Shown here: positions 21,074 to 32,774 of the stretch, piece by piece
Numbering within the stretch: position 1 is the stretch's first letter
How the letters are laid out: every line of letters begins with the position of its first letter
Assembly: GCA_019426215.1 (NCBI GenBank)
Contig: CM033405.1
Coordinates: forward strand, 29,232,199 to 29,296,198
Direction of reading: 5' to 3'
From: Buddleja alternifolia
Lineage: Eukaryota > Streptophyta > Magnoliopsida > Lamiales > Scrophulariaceae
DNA: 64,000 nt
The notes under the pieces: generated by a model
What the model was told of the DNA's origin: nothing
The model's database searches: none
Seen by the model: only the letters and a program-made list of their open reading frames with translations
Made by a program: the position numbers and the translations under genes

Positions 21074-21187
21074 TTAGTTTATTATTATTTTCTTTGTTCT
21101 TTTTTCTTTTATTTTATTCTTTTTTTTTCTTCCTTTTTCTTTTTCCTTATTTCCATTGATCCCTTCTTCTTCCCCCTCAAAAGTAGG
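21074..21187. repeat. Remainder of T-rich repeat unit 3
   Basis: TTAGTTTATTATTATTTTC through CCCTTCTTCTTCCCCCTCAAAAGT matches the start of the units at 5846 and 6133 and continues the unit cut at 6413. Confidence 0.75.
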
Positions 21188-21235
21188 GGTGCAAATTTGC
21201 CAAGCTCGAGCTCGAGCTCGGCTCGTTGGTTAAAA
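21187..21235. mobile_element. End fragment of a GAGCTCGA-rich hAT-type MITE
   Basis: TAGGGGTGCAAATTTGCC followed by AAGCTCGAGCTCGAGCTCGG is the typical terminus of this MITE family. The rest of the element is missing. Confidence 0.55.
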
Positions 21236-21429
21236 AATGTTCCAGGGCTTCGACAGCTTTCTATTAAATTACTAGAGTTTCCTTTGTTTTAAGTCTCACA
21301 GGCTTATTAATCCCATATGCTCTAATGGCTGATGACGCGCTGTTGCATGTCATTGATAATGCTTATATTTTGCATCGAGTCTTTAGTGCCAGCTTTTGTA
21401 ACCGACTAGTGGTAGCCCGCCCTAATGGC

Positions 21430-22100
21430 TTTAGCTATATTGGCAGCCCCCCTGGGGTGGTTATCACCTAGTTCTTTGGGTATTTTTTCTTAGAACATGT
21501 TGTCATTCTCTTTCAAAAGACACCTCAAGTAAGGCTGCGTCGATGATCACTTACACAAAGCTTCATTCAGTATAATGAATCTCATGGCTTCGTGTGGTAT
21601 CCTCAAAATTTTGAGCTTGTCCTTGGGTAATTTGCCTTGTCAGAGGTAGGTCGGGATCAAGCTTCCCCAATCGGCAGCCTCCTCATCAGCATTTAATCCA
21701 TTATAAGCTTGTATGACAGTCAATGAGGGCGTTGTCGAGACGCGCCAAGAGGTGAGCTTTACCATCCTCCGATATAGGTATTTATTGGATCTTCAAACCC
21801 TTGAATTGGATCTTCGACTTCTCTATATTTTTCAAATACTCCATCACTTCGATTTCTCTAGCCTTGTATTATCCATCCACTTGTGAGTATCCCAGCGGAG
21901 AGTCAAAACAAATTGCCAGATGCATGGCCCCGACCTTTAATGCTATTTTTACACCGATGATGGGAACTTCATATGTTGTTTTGTTATTAGATGCTTTAAA
22001 TTTGAATTATGAGACGTCTTCCATCTTGTCTCCTTCGGGCGCAATTAACATTATTCCAGCTCCACTCCCTGAGGATATTGTGGAGCTAACCATGGAATAG
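21430..22100 (-). pseudogene. RNase H and integrase N-terminus of Tat fragment A
   Basis: The RNase H fold residues partly survive: GAGIMLIAP, NNKTTYE in place of the usual NNEAEYE, and FDSPLGYSQV for the DSQLVVNQV block. The integrase HHCC region begins near 21470. Several stops and substitutions of catalytic residues mean it is dead. Confidence 0.65.
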
Positions 22101-22182
22101 CCTTGTACTCTTTTCGCAATCTTGGCATATGAGCTCTTGAAAGTTCCCGCTTTTACTCAATCACTTTATTTCGTTCAACAGG

Positions 22183-24356
22183 TGTTTGTTGGGAAATATA
22201 CATATAGCCCGACTAAGCATAGCGAAAAATTAAAATTTTAGTTTCTGAGATTTAAACATGCGAGTTTATTAATCCTATGGGCTTATAACGTATCATAGGC
22301 TTGCGCATCTCTACACTAGTTATTTAAAACTTAAATAAAGCAGATCTTACCTTATTCGATTGTTCACAAAAATTGAAGAGTTTCTTCTTCCTTAACGTAA
22401 GCTCCTAGCTTGCTCTTCGTTCCTTGAATCAACCGACTCGTTCTTTTCTTTGATGAAGATTGTGAATTCCTCCACCAAAACTCACGCTTGCCCGGATTCT
22501 TGATTCACTTCAGAGACCAAAGTGTTTCTCCTCTAAAGGTGATCCACACCCCGGATATCCACTCGTTTATAATCTTTAGCTAGGTTGATCTATAAACGTT
22601 TATTCTAACTCTAAGGAATAGTGTATGGGATTAAGGTGAAAGCAAAAATTACTTCTCTAAGTATTTTAGAAGAGTTCTTGAATTCAAGAGCTTGATGAAT
22701 AATCAAAAACTCAAGAACTTGTATGTGGAGAGAGAGAGAATCGATTTTCTATGCTGGAGGAACGAAATTTTTTGGCTTGTGAAGCTTTTTTTTTTTTGGC
22801 TTTCGTTCTCTACATGTCCTATATATAGGACTAGGTTCTTGCAATTCTTTCCCATGTAGAACTCTCCTACATTAAATATTTTCCATATAGGAATGAAAGA
22901 CTAATTAATTCCCAAATAGAACTCTTCTATTTTAATTAGTTTTCTTTCTCTCTTAGAAATCTTATTTCCTTCTAGAAGAAAATTAATTAAACCCTTTAAT
23001 TATTTTCCTCCACCAAATTTTCGACCAAGGCTTAATAAAATAGTCTTTTAATAATTAATCCACCATACTAGATTAATTAAAAGTCACTTCCAATTAATTA
23101 AATGCTTTCTAGACTTAAGCTTAATTAAATTGATCTTATCAACTTAATTAATTTATTTATCCAACGCTTGAATAAATAAAAGTCTTAATTAATTAATCTA
23201 ATTAATTAATATATTAACTCAACTACTTTGAATTAAATTTCCTTAGCTAAGAAATGGATTTGTCCGAGTATTGTGTGTGACCCTTTAGGTTCACCAACAT
23301 ACTAGTAATGAGTTCATAACCTTTATGATTTAATTTGGACAATTAAATTACCTCGATTAATTAAACACTTTTAATTAACCATCTTATTATTTAGTCTCCA
23401 TTAAATATAAGATACCCATAAATCAAAGAAAAGTTTCTAACTACTTATCTTGAAGACCTAGATGTTGGCGATTCAAAGTGAACCTTTCCAATCGCGCATT
23501 CCATGCAAGTGAGATTCTTCCATCAACTAATTTCCCAATTGAATTAAGGATCGAGGAATCTTATTGGTCGAGATCCTTGTAGATTCAATCTTAATAATTC
23601 AAATGTGTTTGACTAGGGATTAATTAATTCAAGAAACTCATTTCTTAATTAATTACTTACTTGCCTTGGCCAATGACTAACTCAGTCTAACCATTTCGAA
23701 TATTATAGGAAATTCACTTATTCATCTAGACAAGTGATGGATCTTTTGTTGATAACACCAACCTCCACATAAGAGTCATTACACCCAATCACCCAGTCCA
23801 TATATGTCTTTGTAAAAGAACTGGCACAGGAGTCAAAGTGCAGTGAGTCAATATACAAGATTACTGTGATGACTCAAGTCACAGAATTAATCTTGCACTA
23901 TCGTGATTAACTAATTCGACATATATAGAAATAATTCCAATTTAGGAAATTTCAGTCAGGGTAATCAGTGAACTTGTTCTCAACAAGCACCCGTGTATGT
24001 GCATTTGTGTCAACTACACTAATGTCTATAAAACGAGACATTCTCTAATTAAGAGTGTGCATCATAGGCGCAAGTCTATCCGAATTATCAATGTCCCATC
24101 TTGATAATTCTATGACTTGGATAGTATTTAGAAATCACAGCCTTAGAGACTTGTTTTATGATATCCATCTAATGAGATATCAAGTCCCATAGCTATGTGT
24201 GATTTTTAGGGACTTCATCATACAGTTATAACAATATAAACATCAGATGAAGAAATGCCTTTTATTAATATAATGTAAAACGAAATTGTTTATTACAAGA
24301 ATAGATAAAGAAAGCCTATTTAGGATTGGCTCGCAGGGCACTATTCTAACAGTGTT
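22183..24356 (-). mobile_element. Copia-like solo LTR with TSD GTGTT
   Basis: The 2,164-bp segment 22188-24351 begins TGTTGGGAA and ends TTCTAACA, with TG...CA termini and the inverted repeat TGTT/AACA. GTGTT flanks it exactly on both sides (22183-22187 and 24352-24356). The surrounding gag sequence is contiguous if it is removed. It contains no coding sequence and has a TATATATAGG-type promoter near 22820. The complementary strand starting TGTTAGAATAGTGCCC looks like a copia LTR start, so minus orientation is inferred. Confidence 0.85.
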
Positions 24357-24977
24357 AACACTCATTAGTGTCATGGCCATAGTCTTTGTGGAATTGACAA
24401 TACTTGTCCGACTCAGGACTAACAAGTCCCGCATAAGCTCTTCAGAGCTGCTTTACAAAAAAATTATGCTCCACTGCCATGGGTGCTTGAGCAGGTGTGA
24501 ACTTCGAAGGTATATATCGACTATAGGAGCCTTCGTTCCTTTCATTCTTGCTAGCTTGTGGTATCCACGCAGCTCCTTGATCTTGATATCCTTGCCTAGG
24601 AAAGTCACTCCCGACTCTAAATATGTTCGCTCCAGCTATATTTTGGTGAGTCCCCCTTTGTGTGATGATTTTTTTGGGTTGATGTTGACCTCCGTAGTAG
24701 GCTACGATGGTAGCAATGGAGGGGATGAACAATACTGCTTGCGGAAGGGGTGGTACTGCCAGGACAACTAGCGGTAGCGCTAGTGGGATAGCTTTTAGCA
24801 ATGGTGCATCTGGAACAACTGTTGCAAATATATGTCTTCATAGATTTGTTGAGAGTTGCACTATTCTTTCAATTGGAGAGATTTTGACATTGCTCTGGCA
24901 TGGTACAATAGTTGTATGATCCCTGAAGATGCTTGGGAAAGGGTAATGCACCATCCGAAGAATGCTGAGGAAGACGT

Positions 24978-27420
24978 TCAGAAGATAGTTAGGGAGGAGG
25001 CATTATAAGCAGAATGAAAATTCACTATCAAAAACTTCATCATTTTCATCATTCTCCAAGGTTCTCTTCCTAAGGAGAGGGGCAGATGCACTTGGCCCAA
25101 CGGGTAGATTATTTTCCCAGCAAAACCAAATAAGGTTGTGTCTACCGGTTCTATCTTTACCTCCCCGGGGTCTATTTTTTCATATGCTGAAGCGAAGAAC
25201 ACATCCACTGAGCTCCCACTATCTATGAGTATCCATTCAACATCATAGTTAGCAATCGTAGCCGTGATTACTAGGGCATCATGGTGAGGGCGATGAAGAT
25301 TGTGCCCATCGACAGGACCAAACTCAATGAGGGGTTCTACGCCTACAACTGCCACTTCATATTCGTCCTCTTGCCACGGGAGCTCTCTAACGGCCCTCTC
25401 ATGAGTGCATCTTGCCCTACGAGAGTCCCCATCAGTGGGACCACCAGATAACATATTGATTACCCCTTTTCGCTTGACCCCACTCCTCTTTGGAGGATCA
25501 TTCTTTTCCTGGTCATCACACAGTTCTTCACGATGAGGAGCTTCTAGCTGACCTTTGGCGAGCTCTCCTCTTTTATAACAAGGTTTAGGAGGAGAAGGGC
25601 TTCTTTCAAACATTCTGTCACTCTTTTCTCTATCTCGGCATATGAGTTCTTAGAGCCTTCCGCTTTCAACTAACCTCTCTATTTCATTTAACAAGTGTCT
25701 GCATTCGTTAGTATAATGACCATAATCTCTATGGAACCTACAATATCTATCAGATTGTTCACAGGTCCCGTGGCAGCACTACGAGGCCATCTTACATAAC
25801 TTTTATGCTTTATAGCTAGGAGGGCTTTTTCTGGTGACACCTTCAATGGTGTGAAATTGGTGTATCGCTTTTCATTAGGACGTCTGTCCTCCGCGCATGT
25901 TTGTTTAGCTAGAAACTTGACATCCTTGGTATCCGTATTACGTAAAGAGACTTCTGTCCCTTTCATTTCGCCGCCTCTTCCATATTGACATACTTCTCAG
26001 CTCTAGCTAGTAAATTATCAAAGCTAGTAGCTAGTTTCTTAGCGAGGGACCTGAAGGACTCTCCATCTCTTACTACTTGAGCCAATGCACTGCTTAATAC
26101 ATCGGCGTTGGCTGAAGGTACCTCTAATGTCGCAGCATTAAACCTTTGTATGTACCCTCGTAGAGGCTCCGTGACTCCTTGTCTCATATTAAATAGACTA
26201 AGGGATGTCTTTTGGTATTTCTTACTACTAGCAAACTGGTGCAGGAAAAATGAGCTGAACTCCTTGAAAGAGTAAATAGAATTAGGGGCTAGCTGATTAA
26301 ACCACTGCTGGGCGGCCCGTGTTAAGGTAGAAAGGAATACTCGACATTGTACTCCATCAAAGTACTAGTCTAGCGAAGCACAATTTTTAAATTTCCATAA
26401 ATGCTCTGTTGGATCAGATGAACCGTCGTATTCCGACACATTAGGTGCGTAAAAATTATTAGGCAATTCATCAGCTAATATTCTAGGGTCAAAAGGAACT
26501 CCTCTTGGCTGGTCAGGAGCACCCACTCCCATGCGCTGCCTCATTTTCCTCACTTCTTATTGTATATCCTCAGTTTTCTCCATCACGTTAGCCCGAGGCA
26601 AGCAAGTAGCTTCCCCCTCAAGATTTCCTTGTCTCGGAAGGCTAGCGGTGGTTCCAAATACATTCGCCCCTGTCCTCCTCCCTGAGTGATAACTGGAGAT
26701 CCGTGGTCATTCCTGTGGACATGGGTTGTAGTTAGTGGCAAAGCGAATGAAGAGGTATTTAGAGGGAACGTTGTTCCCGGGATAGCTAATGGGAAAGCAG
26801 TCGGGATAGCTGATAGGAAAGTTGTTGGGACAACTGATGGGAAAGTTATCGAGATAGATCGGGGAGTATAAGCAGTTGGATGGCCCGTGTTAATGAAAGC
26901 TGAAGTCGCATAGGGAACTACCAAGTGTCCCCACTGATCTGCCATTGATGGGGCATTCCCTACAGGTAGCGTGTTGGGTAAATTGAAATGAGGTACTCCC
27001 GAAGCTCCTCTTTCATGAGCAGTCCTCCATTAGAGCTGGGTAGGAGGGGATTGGCTCACAAACCACGTGAGTGGTGTGCTGACCTAAATTAGAGACGGTA
27101 AAGCTTGTCATAGGCCCCGAAGAGGGATAATCCACAGATGTCGGGCGGCGTTCCAAAATCGCAGCGACTGGGGGCCTAGTCTCTTGTCTCCTCGTGTATG
27201 CTATTGGATGAGCCCCGATCCTAATCCCTTGAGAAGGAGGTGGTGGAGGAAGCCGAGAGTCTACTCTTGTCTGCAAGTCAACAATTTGGGATCCATTTCC
27301 GGCGGATCCTGAGATGGGCAATGACGTTGGTGAAGGTGGGACCGAGCCCGATATTGTTCCTAATGGTGGATTTGCATTATTTTCCTTGATACGTTGATTT
27401 CCTTCAGTGGTCGACCTCAC
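24978..27420 (-). pseudogene. Gag and protease of Tat fragment B, broken
   Basis: A proline/serine-rich N-terminus (about 27420-26580) is followed by a gag core (LADELPNNFYAPNVSEYDG, about 26500; VTEPLRGYIQRFN, about 26170). The gag C-terminus reads YTNFTPLKVSPEKALLAIKH (about 25860). The protease has an intact-looking ILIDSGSSVDVFF site near 25235-25195, preceded by INMLSGGPTDGDSRRARC. Stops between these blocks require readthrough or reflect decay. The protease ends abruptly near 24985. Confidence 0.72.
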
Positions 27421-27843
27421 ACCTTACTATTGGTTGGATTCGGCTAAATCAGGCAATTTCGAGCTATTCTGGAAAAATCAGCCTATCTAAGGCCACCGGC
27501 CTCCGTTTTCTATGAATCATATATGGATGGAGAGCCAAGATAAAGACCTACAACTATGGTGAAAACGTCCACACCTAATTCAGAAGTATAAAGACCCAAA
27601 AATGTTCATGAACATTCAGCAGCGTTCGGCCACGGACTGTGCTGCGCAACGACGGTGAAAAAATCACACGCAAGGCTACAGGTATCATATTTGATCAAGG
27701 CCAGTTGGAATGACTAGATAACAAGCAGATATACAACTTTGAAGAAGGGATAAAATTCAGATTCGGCTTCGAGTTTTCTCGACATAGCGCTTCAAGAAAC
27801 TCACATCTTCTACTCAGATTTTCCCACAGACGGCGCCACTTGA
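24980..27843 (-). mobile_element. Older Tat-type fragment B: leader, gag and protease
   Basis: Read on the minus strand, the PBS-like TGGCGCCGTCTGTGGGAA lies at about 27840-27822. An untranslated leader follows to about 27420, then gag (27420-25690) and a protease (25613-24985). RT and downstream domains are lost. Fragment A follows in the same orientation, so the two form a head-to-tail pair of truncated copies. Confidence 0.78.
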
Positions 27844-28440
27844 TGCGGTTCGAAATTTACACCAAAAAATCGTGAAATTCAAACACAATTTGTATTTCTA
27901 ATAAACGCGAGAAATCTAGAATATGAAGGTGAATAATAATGCTAAAGATAAATAAAAATAATGAAGAGAAAGAGATTTATTATTATTTCACGGTGTTCTT
28001 GAGAGAAAATACAAAGATGTAGGATTTTTTTTATCCAAAGTGAATGTAATGTACAAAAAATGACTTTCTTGATCTTTAAAAGGCCTAATGGCTGATTTTC
28101 CTCTCCTTTTTTGGAGTTGTTGGCCGATTCTTAGCAATAAAGGGGTATATGGAGATCATCCCCCCCCCCCCCCCCCCCTTTTAGGGCATATTGGTTGAGA
28201 TTTTATCTGATCCATCCTTATCTCTTTGTCAGCTATGCCTTTAAGCGTCCTATCGAGCTATCCGTCATCGTCCTTGCAAGCTATCCCATTGGACCATCAA
28301 TGAAGTCCTTTATTAGCTTGATCTTCATGCTTATGCCTAGCCTTCCCTACAAACTTCCTTTAGAATTCTTCCATTGTGGGTCTTACTCCTCATTTCTAGC
28401 CTAAATTGTCATGGATTAATATGGCCCATACCTTCACGGG
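27841..28440 (-). repeat. 5' LTR of Tat fragment B, outer end unresolved
   Basis: The LTR edge abuts the PBS: the plus strand begins TGATGCGGTTCG at 27841. The outer end should be a CATCA-like terminus. CATCA near 28289 gives a 5-bp inverted match, but the sequence to about 28434 is also LTR-like. It contains a run of 19 C (28160-28178). Confidence 0.5.
28160..28178. repeat. Poly(C) tract of 19 bases
   Basis: Nineteen C in a row, in the LTR-like region of Tat fragment B. Confidence 0.9.
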
Positions 28441-28599
28441 GCCCAATAATATAACTGAAAATTACGGGCGCCTTAGGAACTAAGATCAAAAGAAAATTAA
28501 TGAAACCATAAAGGAAAAAGGATAATACTAAATTCAATTGTGTTGGGGGTAAATGGTACAAGAGACACAATGTAGGGGAGAAAAAGTGCATTTAACCCT

Positions 28600-28740
28600 A
28601 AATCAAACCTTACATTACAGGGGGCACCACGCAAAAAAATTTAACATAAGGGGATTTTCAGCAAAAAAAGATAACACGGGGGGGGGGGGGGGGAGGAGGA
28701 AAAACGATAACACAAGGGGGTTATATGCAGTTTTCCCAAA
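28600..28740 (+). repeat. CCCCCTTGTG-type dispersed repeat, copy 2, with a 16-G run
   Basis: It contains AAAAATTTAACATAAGGGG, GATAACACGGGG..., ACGATAACACAAGGGGGTTA and TATGCAGTTTTCCC, the complement of the repeat at 5485-5640. A run of 16 G lies at 28678-28693. Confidence 0.6.
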
Positions 28741-29167
28741 AAAAGAAGGTTAGGGTCTAAAAAGAGATGGGGAGCTGTTATATCATTAGTAATTATAATT
28801 ATTTGTTCTTTATTATGTTTTGTTTTAGTTGTTGATATTGATGTAACAATTGTATTAATCATTCGCCACACACGAAAATAAATAAAATTAATTCATATGC
28901 TTTGAATGGGCTGCACTTTACTATGGTCCATTCTATATCAATATATATTTTGGGTGTAATCGTTTTCAAGGGTAGATTGTTTTATAGTGAATAATAATTT
29001 TTACAATCTTGATATTAGTTCTCTCATTTTAAAATAGGACTAGTGAAACACACGATACACCCACATAGATACATATGCAAAATAAAAAAATCAATCTAGA
29101 AACTCATTAAAATGAAAAATAATAAAGAAAATAATTGGCCGAAGTTTTCCAAAATATAAATTCTCTA

Positions 29168-29418
29168 AGGGAAAATTACACGTAGACCTCCTCATTTATT
29201 GCATAATTACTAACCCCACCCCCACCCCCACCCCCACTTATAAAAATTACCAATGCACCTCCTCATGTTAAGAATTTCTTACAATTACACTCTATGTGTG
29301 TTTAAAAATTCTTACAATATTACATATAGATCCATTTGGGGGGGTTTAATAATTTTTAATAAATAAGAGAGATTTTGATAATTATACAATAAATAAAGGG
29401 TCTGTGTATAATTATCTC
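29168..29418. mobile_element. Foldback MITE, family F, copy 1
   Basis: The left end GGGAAAATTACACGTAGACC and the complement of the right end, GAGATAATTATACACAGACC, are inverted repeats. The interior carries the ACACTCTATGTGTG and TTCTTACAAT blocks shared with the copies at 38719, 41266, 55612 and 59666. A (CCCCA)n stretch lies at 29215-29236. Confidence 0.65.
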
Positions 29419-29554
29419 ATTCGCTAATGATATAACATCATTATACTATATAAGATCAAATGAACTTTCAAATGGATAATCATCCACTTTTAATATTCTA
29501 ACTGCACTTAATACTTTTTAGGACCAAATATATAAAATCATGGGTGAAAATCCT

Positions 29555-29583
29555 CCCCCCCCCCCCCCCTCCCCCCTCCCCTA
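29555..29583. repeat. C-rich homopolymer cluster
   Basis: Fifteen C, then T, six C, T and further C runs. Confidence 0.85.
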
Positions 29584-30125
29584 CCCCACTCAAATTGTTC
29601 CTCTCGTATCAAACATTCTTATAAATATTTTGTGTCATTTATCCCCCAAATTATAGTACATTTAATCCTTTCAAAACATGTAAACTGTATAATATCTTTA
29701 ACCCTCATTTTTTTCTTTTCTTTTTCATTTCTAATGTTTTTATTTTTCACGATTTCCATATATATTTTTCACTTTTATAAGAATATGATTCGCGTAGACG
29801 GACTCATAAATTACTATGGATGCCGAGTAAATTTGATCTCTTTAAACTATACCATATATTGTTTTTTCTTTCATTCTTCCTTTTGTAGCTCAGTATATAT
29901 ATGTGTTTACTATCTTGATCCTTATGCTTAGCTCTTATACATTATGCTCCTCGATCCAAATTAAGACTTGTAAATCCACTTAGATATGTCATTTTGATAG
30001 TGAAAATTTCCGGAATTGCTAGAGTTAGTTCATCCGCGCATTTTCAAAAAATAAAGATTAAGTTAGGAATTCGACAAGGTGAGAGCTGAGCCACCAAGAA
30101 AGTAATTACAATGAGGGATAGGGGG
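29584..30125. other. AT-rich noncoding DNA
   Basis: No gene is visible. The plus-strand open frame near 29632-29931 is T-rich and hydrophobic by composition and has no recognisable motif. Confidence 0.4.
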
Positions 30126-30995
30126 TAGTCGCGGTGCGGTTTGTTTTTACCACTTATTTTCAAATCGAATTGTCAAATACTATTTTGCCAAATAATAATT
30201 TCAAGTTACGATTTTGAGATTCGAAACCCTTAGAGCGTGTTTTGCACGGTGCGGTTTAGCGACTTTTTAAATTGATTTATATTTATTTGAAAGGTTAAAC
30301 TTATAATGCAAATTTCTTGAAGATCTAATAAATCAAATATTACTTTTTCATTCAATTCAATTTATATTACTAAAATATGAAGACCAGTCAATAAATAAAA
30401 GATGAAGACGAAGTTTGATTTAATCGTTCAAATCAGCACATATATATAAGATTTTTTTGATTTTTTTTGGTAGTTAGCATATATAAGATCGTACTCCATA
30501 GACAATAGTAAATACGAGACATAAGCAAAAAATAAAAATTCTAGCAACATAATTTTTGCAATTACTGCAATAGAAAATACTTTTGATTCAAATTAATCAA
30601 AATTTCTATTATTAGAACTGAATCAACTAGAACATTAGATACTTAAAACCCAATAAGATTATAAAAGAGCGAGAGACGAGAGATCGAATATGGTGAGAGG
30701 TTGAGGAAGTAAGTCTGAGTCGTGGTTTATGATAGGAATTTGGCTTGTTTTGCTAGTGAATTTCAATGTGTATGATTTTATTCACTATTAATTATTGCAT
30801 TGGTTTTGCGCATAAAATATTATGTTTAATTAGAAATAAAATGTCTAATAATCAAACTTTAATATTTGATAGTTAATAGTTTATAAATTTCTGTATATAT
30901 ATATATATTGTACACGCGGTGTGGTGCGATTTTTTTTTTCACACATGCGGTTTGTATGAAAAGGCATTAATATCGGTGCGGTACGGATGGTTTCG
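30126..30995. mobile_element. GGTGCGG-rich MITE-like element
   Basis: GTCGCGGTGCGGTTTG near 30128, CACGGTGCGGTTTAGC near 30246, CGCGGTGTGGTGCGAT near 30916 and GGTGCGGTACGG near 30976 are repeated words. They are typical of a plant hAT-MITE family whose ends carry GGTGCGGTTT. Exact ends and a duplication could not be set. Confidence 0.4.
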
Positions 30996-31540
30996 GCATT
31001 TTCTAAATTAAAATTTGTTGATGAACCCTAATGAACGACTAGCGCAGTTTGGGGCCAAGGGGCAAGGTAGATCGATCATAGACATATACATAGATTGAAA
31101 TATCCAATTGGTAGCATGAAAAGTCTTAAATTTTAAGAGTTTTTCTCTGACTTCAACAACTTAAATTTTAAGCGTTTTTCTCTCACTTTAACAACTTTTT
31201 TGTTGAAATATAATGTTAGGAACTTGAGATGGAATCATGGAAATATCGAAAGCAATACTCAACTCAAGTGAATATCATGAAATCTCCCGAATTTCTGAGT
31301 TTTTTTATTCTTCTAATTCAATTTTTTTTCCAAGAAAATAGTGTTATATAGAAATTTGACATGGTGCATGCCACCCGAGAAGCAGCGAGCAGCTAGAGCA
31401 GCATGTGAGACAAAAATGTACATGTGAATGGAAATTTCCCGAATTTTGAAAGTTCGTTTATTTATACAATTTTTTCAAGAAATTGAGATAAAGTTAGGTT
31501 GGGGCATAGATATAGACATAAATTGCAACCTTCAAATTTT
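30996..31540. other. AT-rich noncoding DNA with a short direct repeat
   Basis: No gene is visible. AAGTCTTAAATTTTAAGAG...TTTCTCTGACTT and CTTAAATTTTAAGCG...TTTCTCTCACTT near 31121-31190 form a degenerate direct repeat of about 40 bases. Confidence 0.4.
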
Positions 31541-31557
31541 GGTTTGAAAAAATACAT

Positions 31558-31760
31558 TTTTTTTTTAATTCAATAAGAAGGGGATACCTTATATATCTAA
31601 CCCGACAAACTCGAGTTGATAGTTATAACCTTGAGCCATAAAGACTCTATCTAGCTTCATAAAAGAATGAAGAGCCACAACTTGTGGCATCCTGGATTCG
31701 AACCCAGGACTTCTTACATAAAATGGAAGGTGGATACTTCTAAACCAAAAGATCTTGGGT
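31558..31760 (-). mobile_element. tRNA-derived SINE, family A, copy 2
   Basis: On the minus strand, ACCCAAGATCTTTTGGTTTAG carries the box A region and GGGTTCGAATCCAGG is box B (plus strand about 31692-31706). The tail GAGTTTGTCGGGTTAGA leads into a poly(A). A 17-bp target-site duplication with two mismatches flanks it (31541-31557 and 31761-31777). It is homologous along its length to the SINE at 3757. Confidence 0.9.
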
Positions 31761-31777
31761 GGTTTGAAAGATTACAT

Positions 31778-32774
31778 TATAGAGTGATTTAATGCATTTC
31801 AAGTTGTCACGTGCAACTTGGATGAATACATGAAAATTAGGAAGTTTTTTATCAAGATGTTTTTGTCAGAATTTTGCAAAATTATGACAAATTCCATTTG
31901 GTACACTTTCCATGTGAAGGCATATTTAGTTTCCAACACAAGAAAAAAAATTGAATAAATTTTGTACTTCATGGTCATGTCTCATGGAGTGTCTATGCTT
32001 ACTCTTTATAGGAGTAATTTTTCCTACAAGTGAGAGTTTTTCATTGATTGAAAGAAAAGAGAATTTGTTTTTTTCTTTTTTTTTTCTTTTAAAATATCGG
32101 TTATTTTATTTGATCTACCACATAGTAATTACATAATTAATGTGCACATGTCAAAAACTAATCAACAATTGGATTTTATGCAAAAGACACCAATCAAACA
32201 TACCAAGGACCGTCCTTTCAACAAAAACATACCAAGGACCGAAGCTCTCATATGGGAGACCATAACTCTCACCTCACGGGAAATTTTAACTAGCTCTCGG
32301 CTCAGTCAAACTCATGTATTTTGTAAAATAACTTACCAATTATATGGTAAGTAGAATACACTCTTTTTGTGAAATACACTTGGATACAGCCAAATCGAGT
32401 ATGAGCTAGAATTTTCCCTCACGCGAGAGACCAGAAATCTCGATGCGAGATTCGAAAACAAAACAGTGAATATTGCAACTATAAAAAATAAAGAATCGAC
32501 CATCGTTGATTTCGTATTCGTCCCAGCTAGGGGTGATGTTGGTTCCAAAACACATCACCTTAGTGAAGAATGGGTTGACGAGAGAGAATGAAGCAGATGT
32601 CACATCGTTACCACTATCTAATCCATCCAAATGCTTTCATTGTGCGAAATATGCCTAAATACTGAACAAATTTCAAACACAATAATCATAAGGGATTAGT
32701 TTAGTAACATGCATATTACATCTAGATTAGTATAACAAACAAGGTTTAATTCACTGCTCGAGTGTCCGTTATTA
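31778..32774. other. Noncoding DNA, no gene recognised
   Basis: Several short frames on both strands show no motif and no splice-supported structure. AAACATACCAAGGACCG occurs twice in near-identical form about 30 bases apart (about 32195-32240). Confidence 0.35.

Larger units (their letters stand above)
21240..24840 (-). mobile_element. Older Tat-type fragment A, internally deleted, with a nested solo LTR
   Basis: On the minus strand, part of gag (TPAQAPMAVEH..., about 24840-24352) continues after the solo LTR to about 22104. The sequence then passes directly to an RNase H (SGSGAGIMLIAPEGDK, KASNNKTTYE, about 22080-21900) and the integrase zinc-binding region (LPKDKLKILRIPHEA, DNHPRGAANIAKAIRAGY, about 21640-21430). 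Protease and RT are missing, so about 2 kb was deleted. The gag part aligns with fragment B at 25625-25870. Many stops are present. Confidence 0.7.

Noticed and set aside
29632..29931. Hydrophobic 99-codon frame as a membrane protein
   Set aside because: Composition is that expected of T-rich DNA; no start context, splice signals or known motif.
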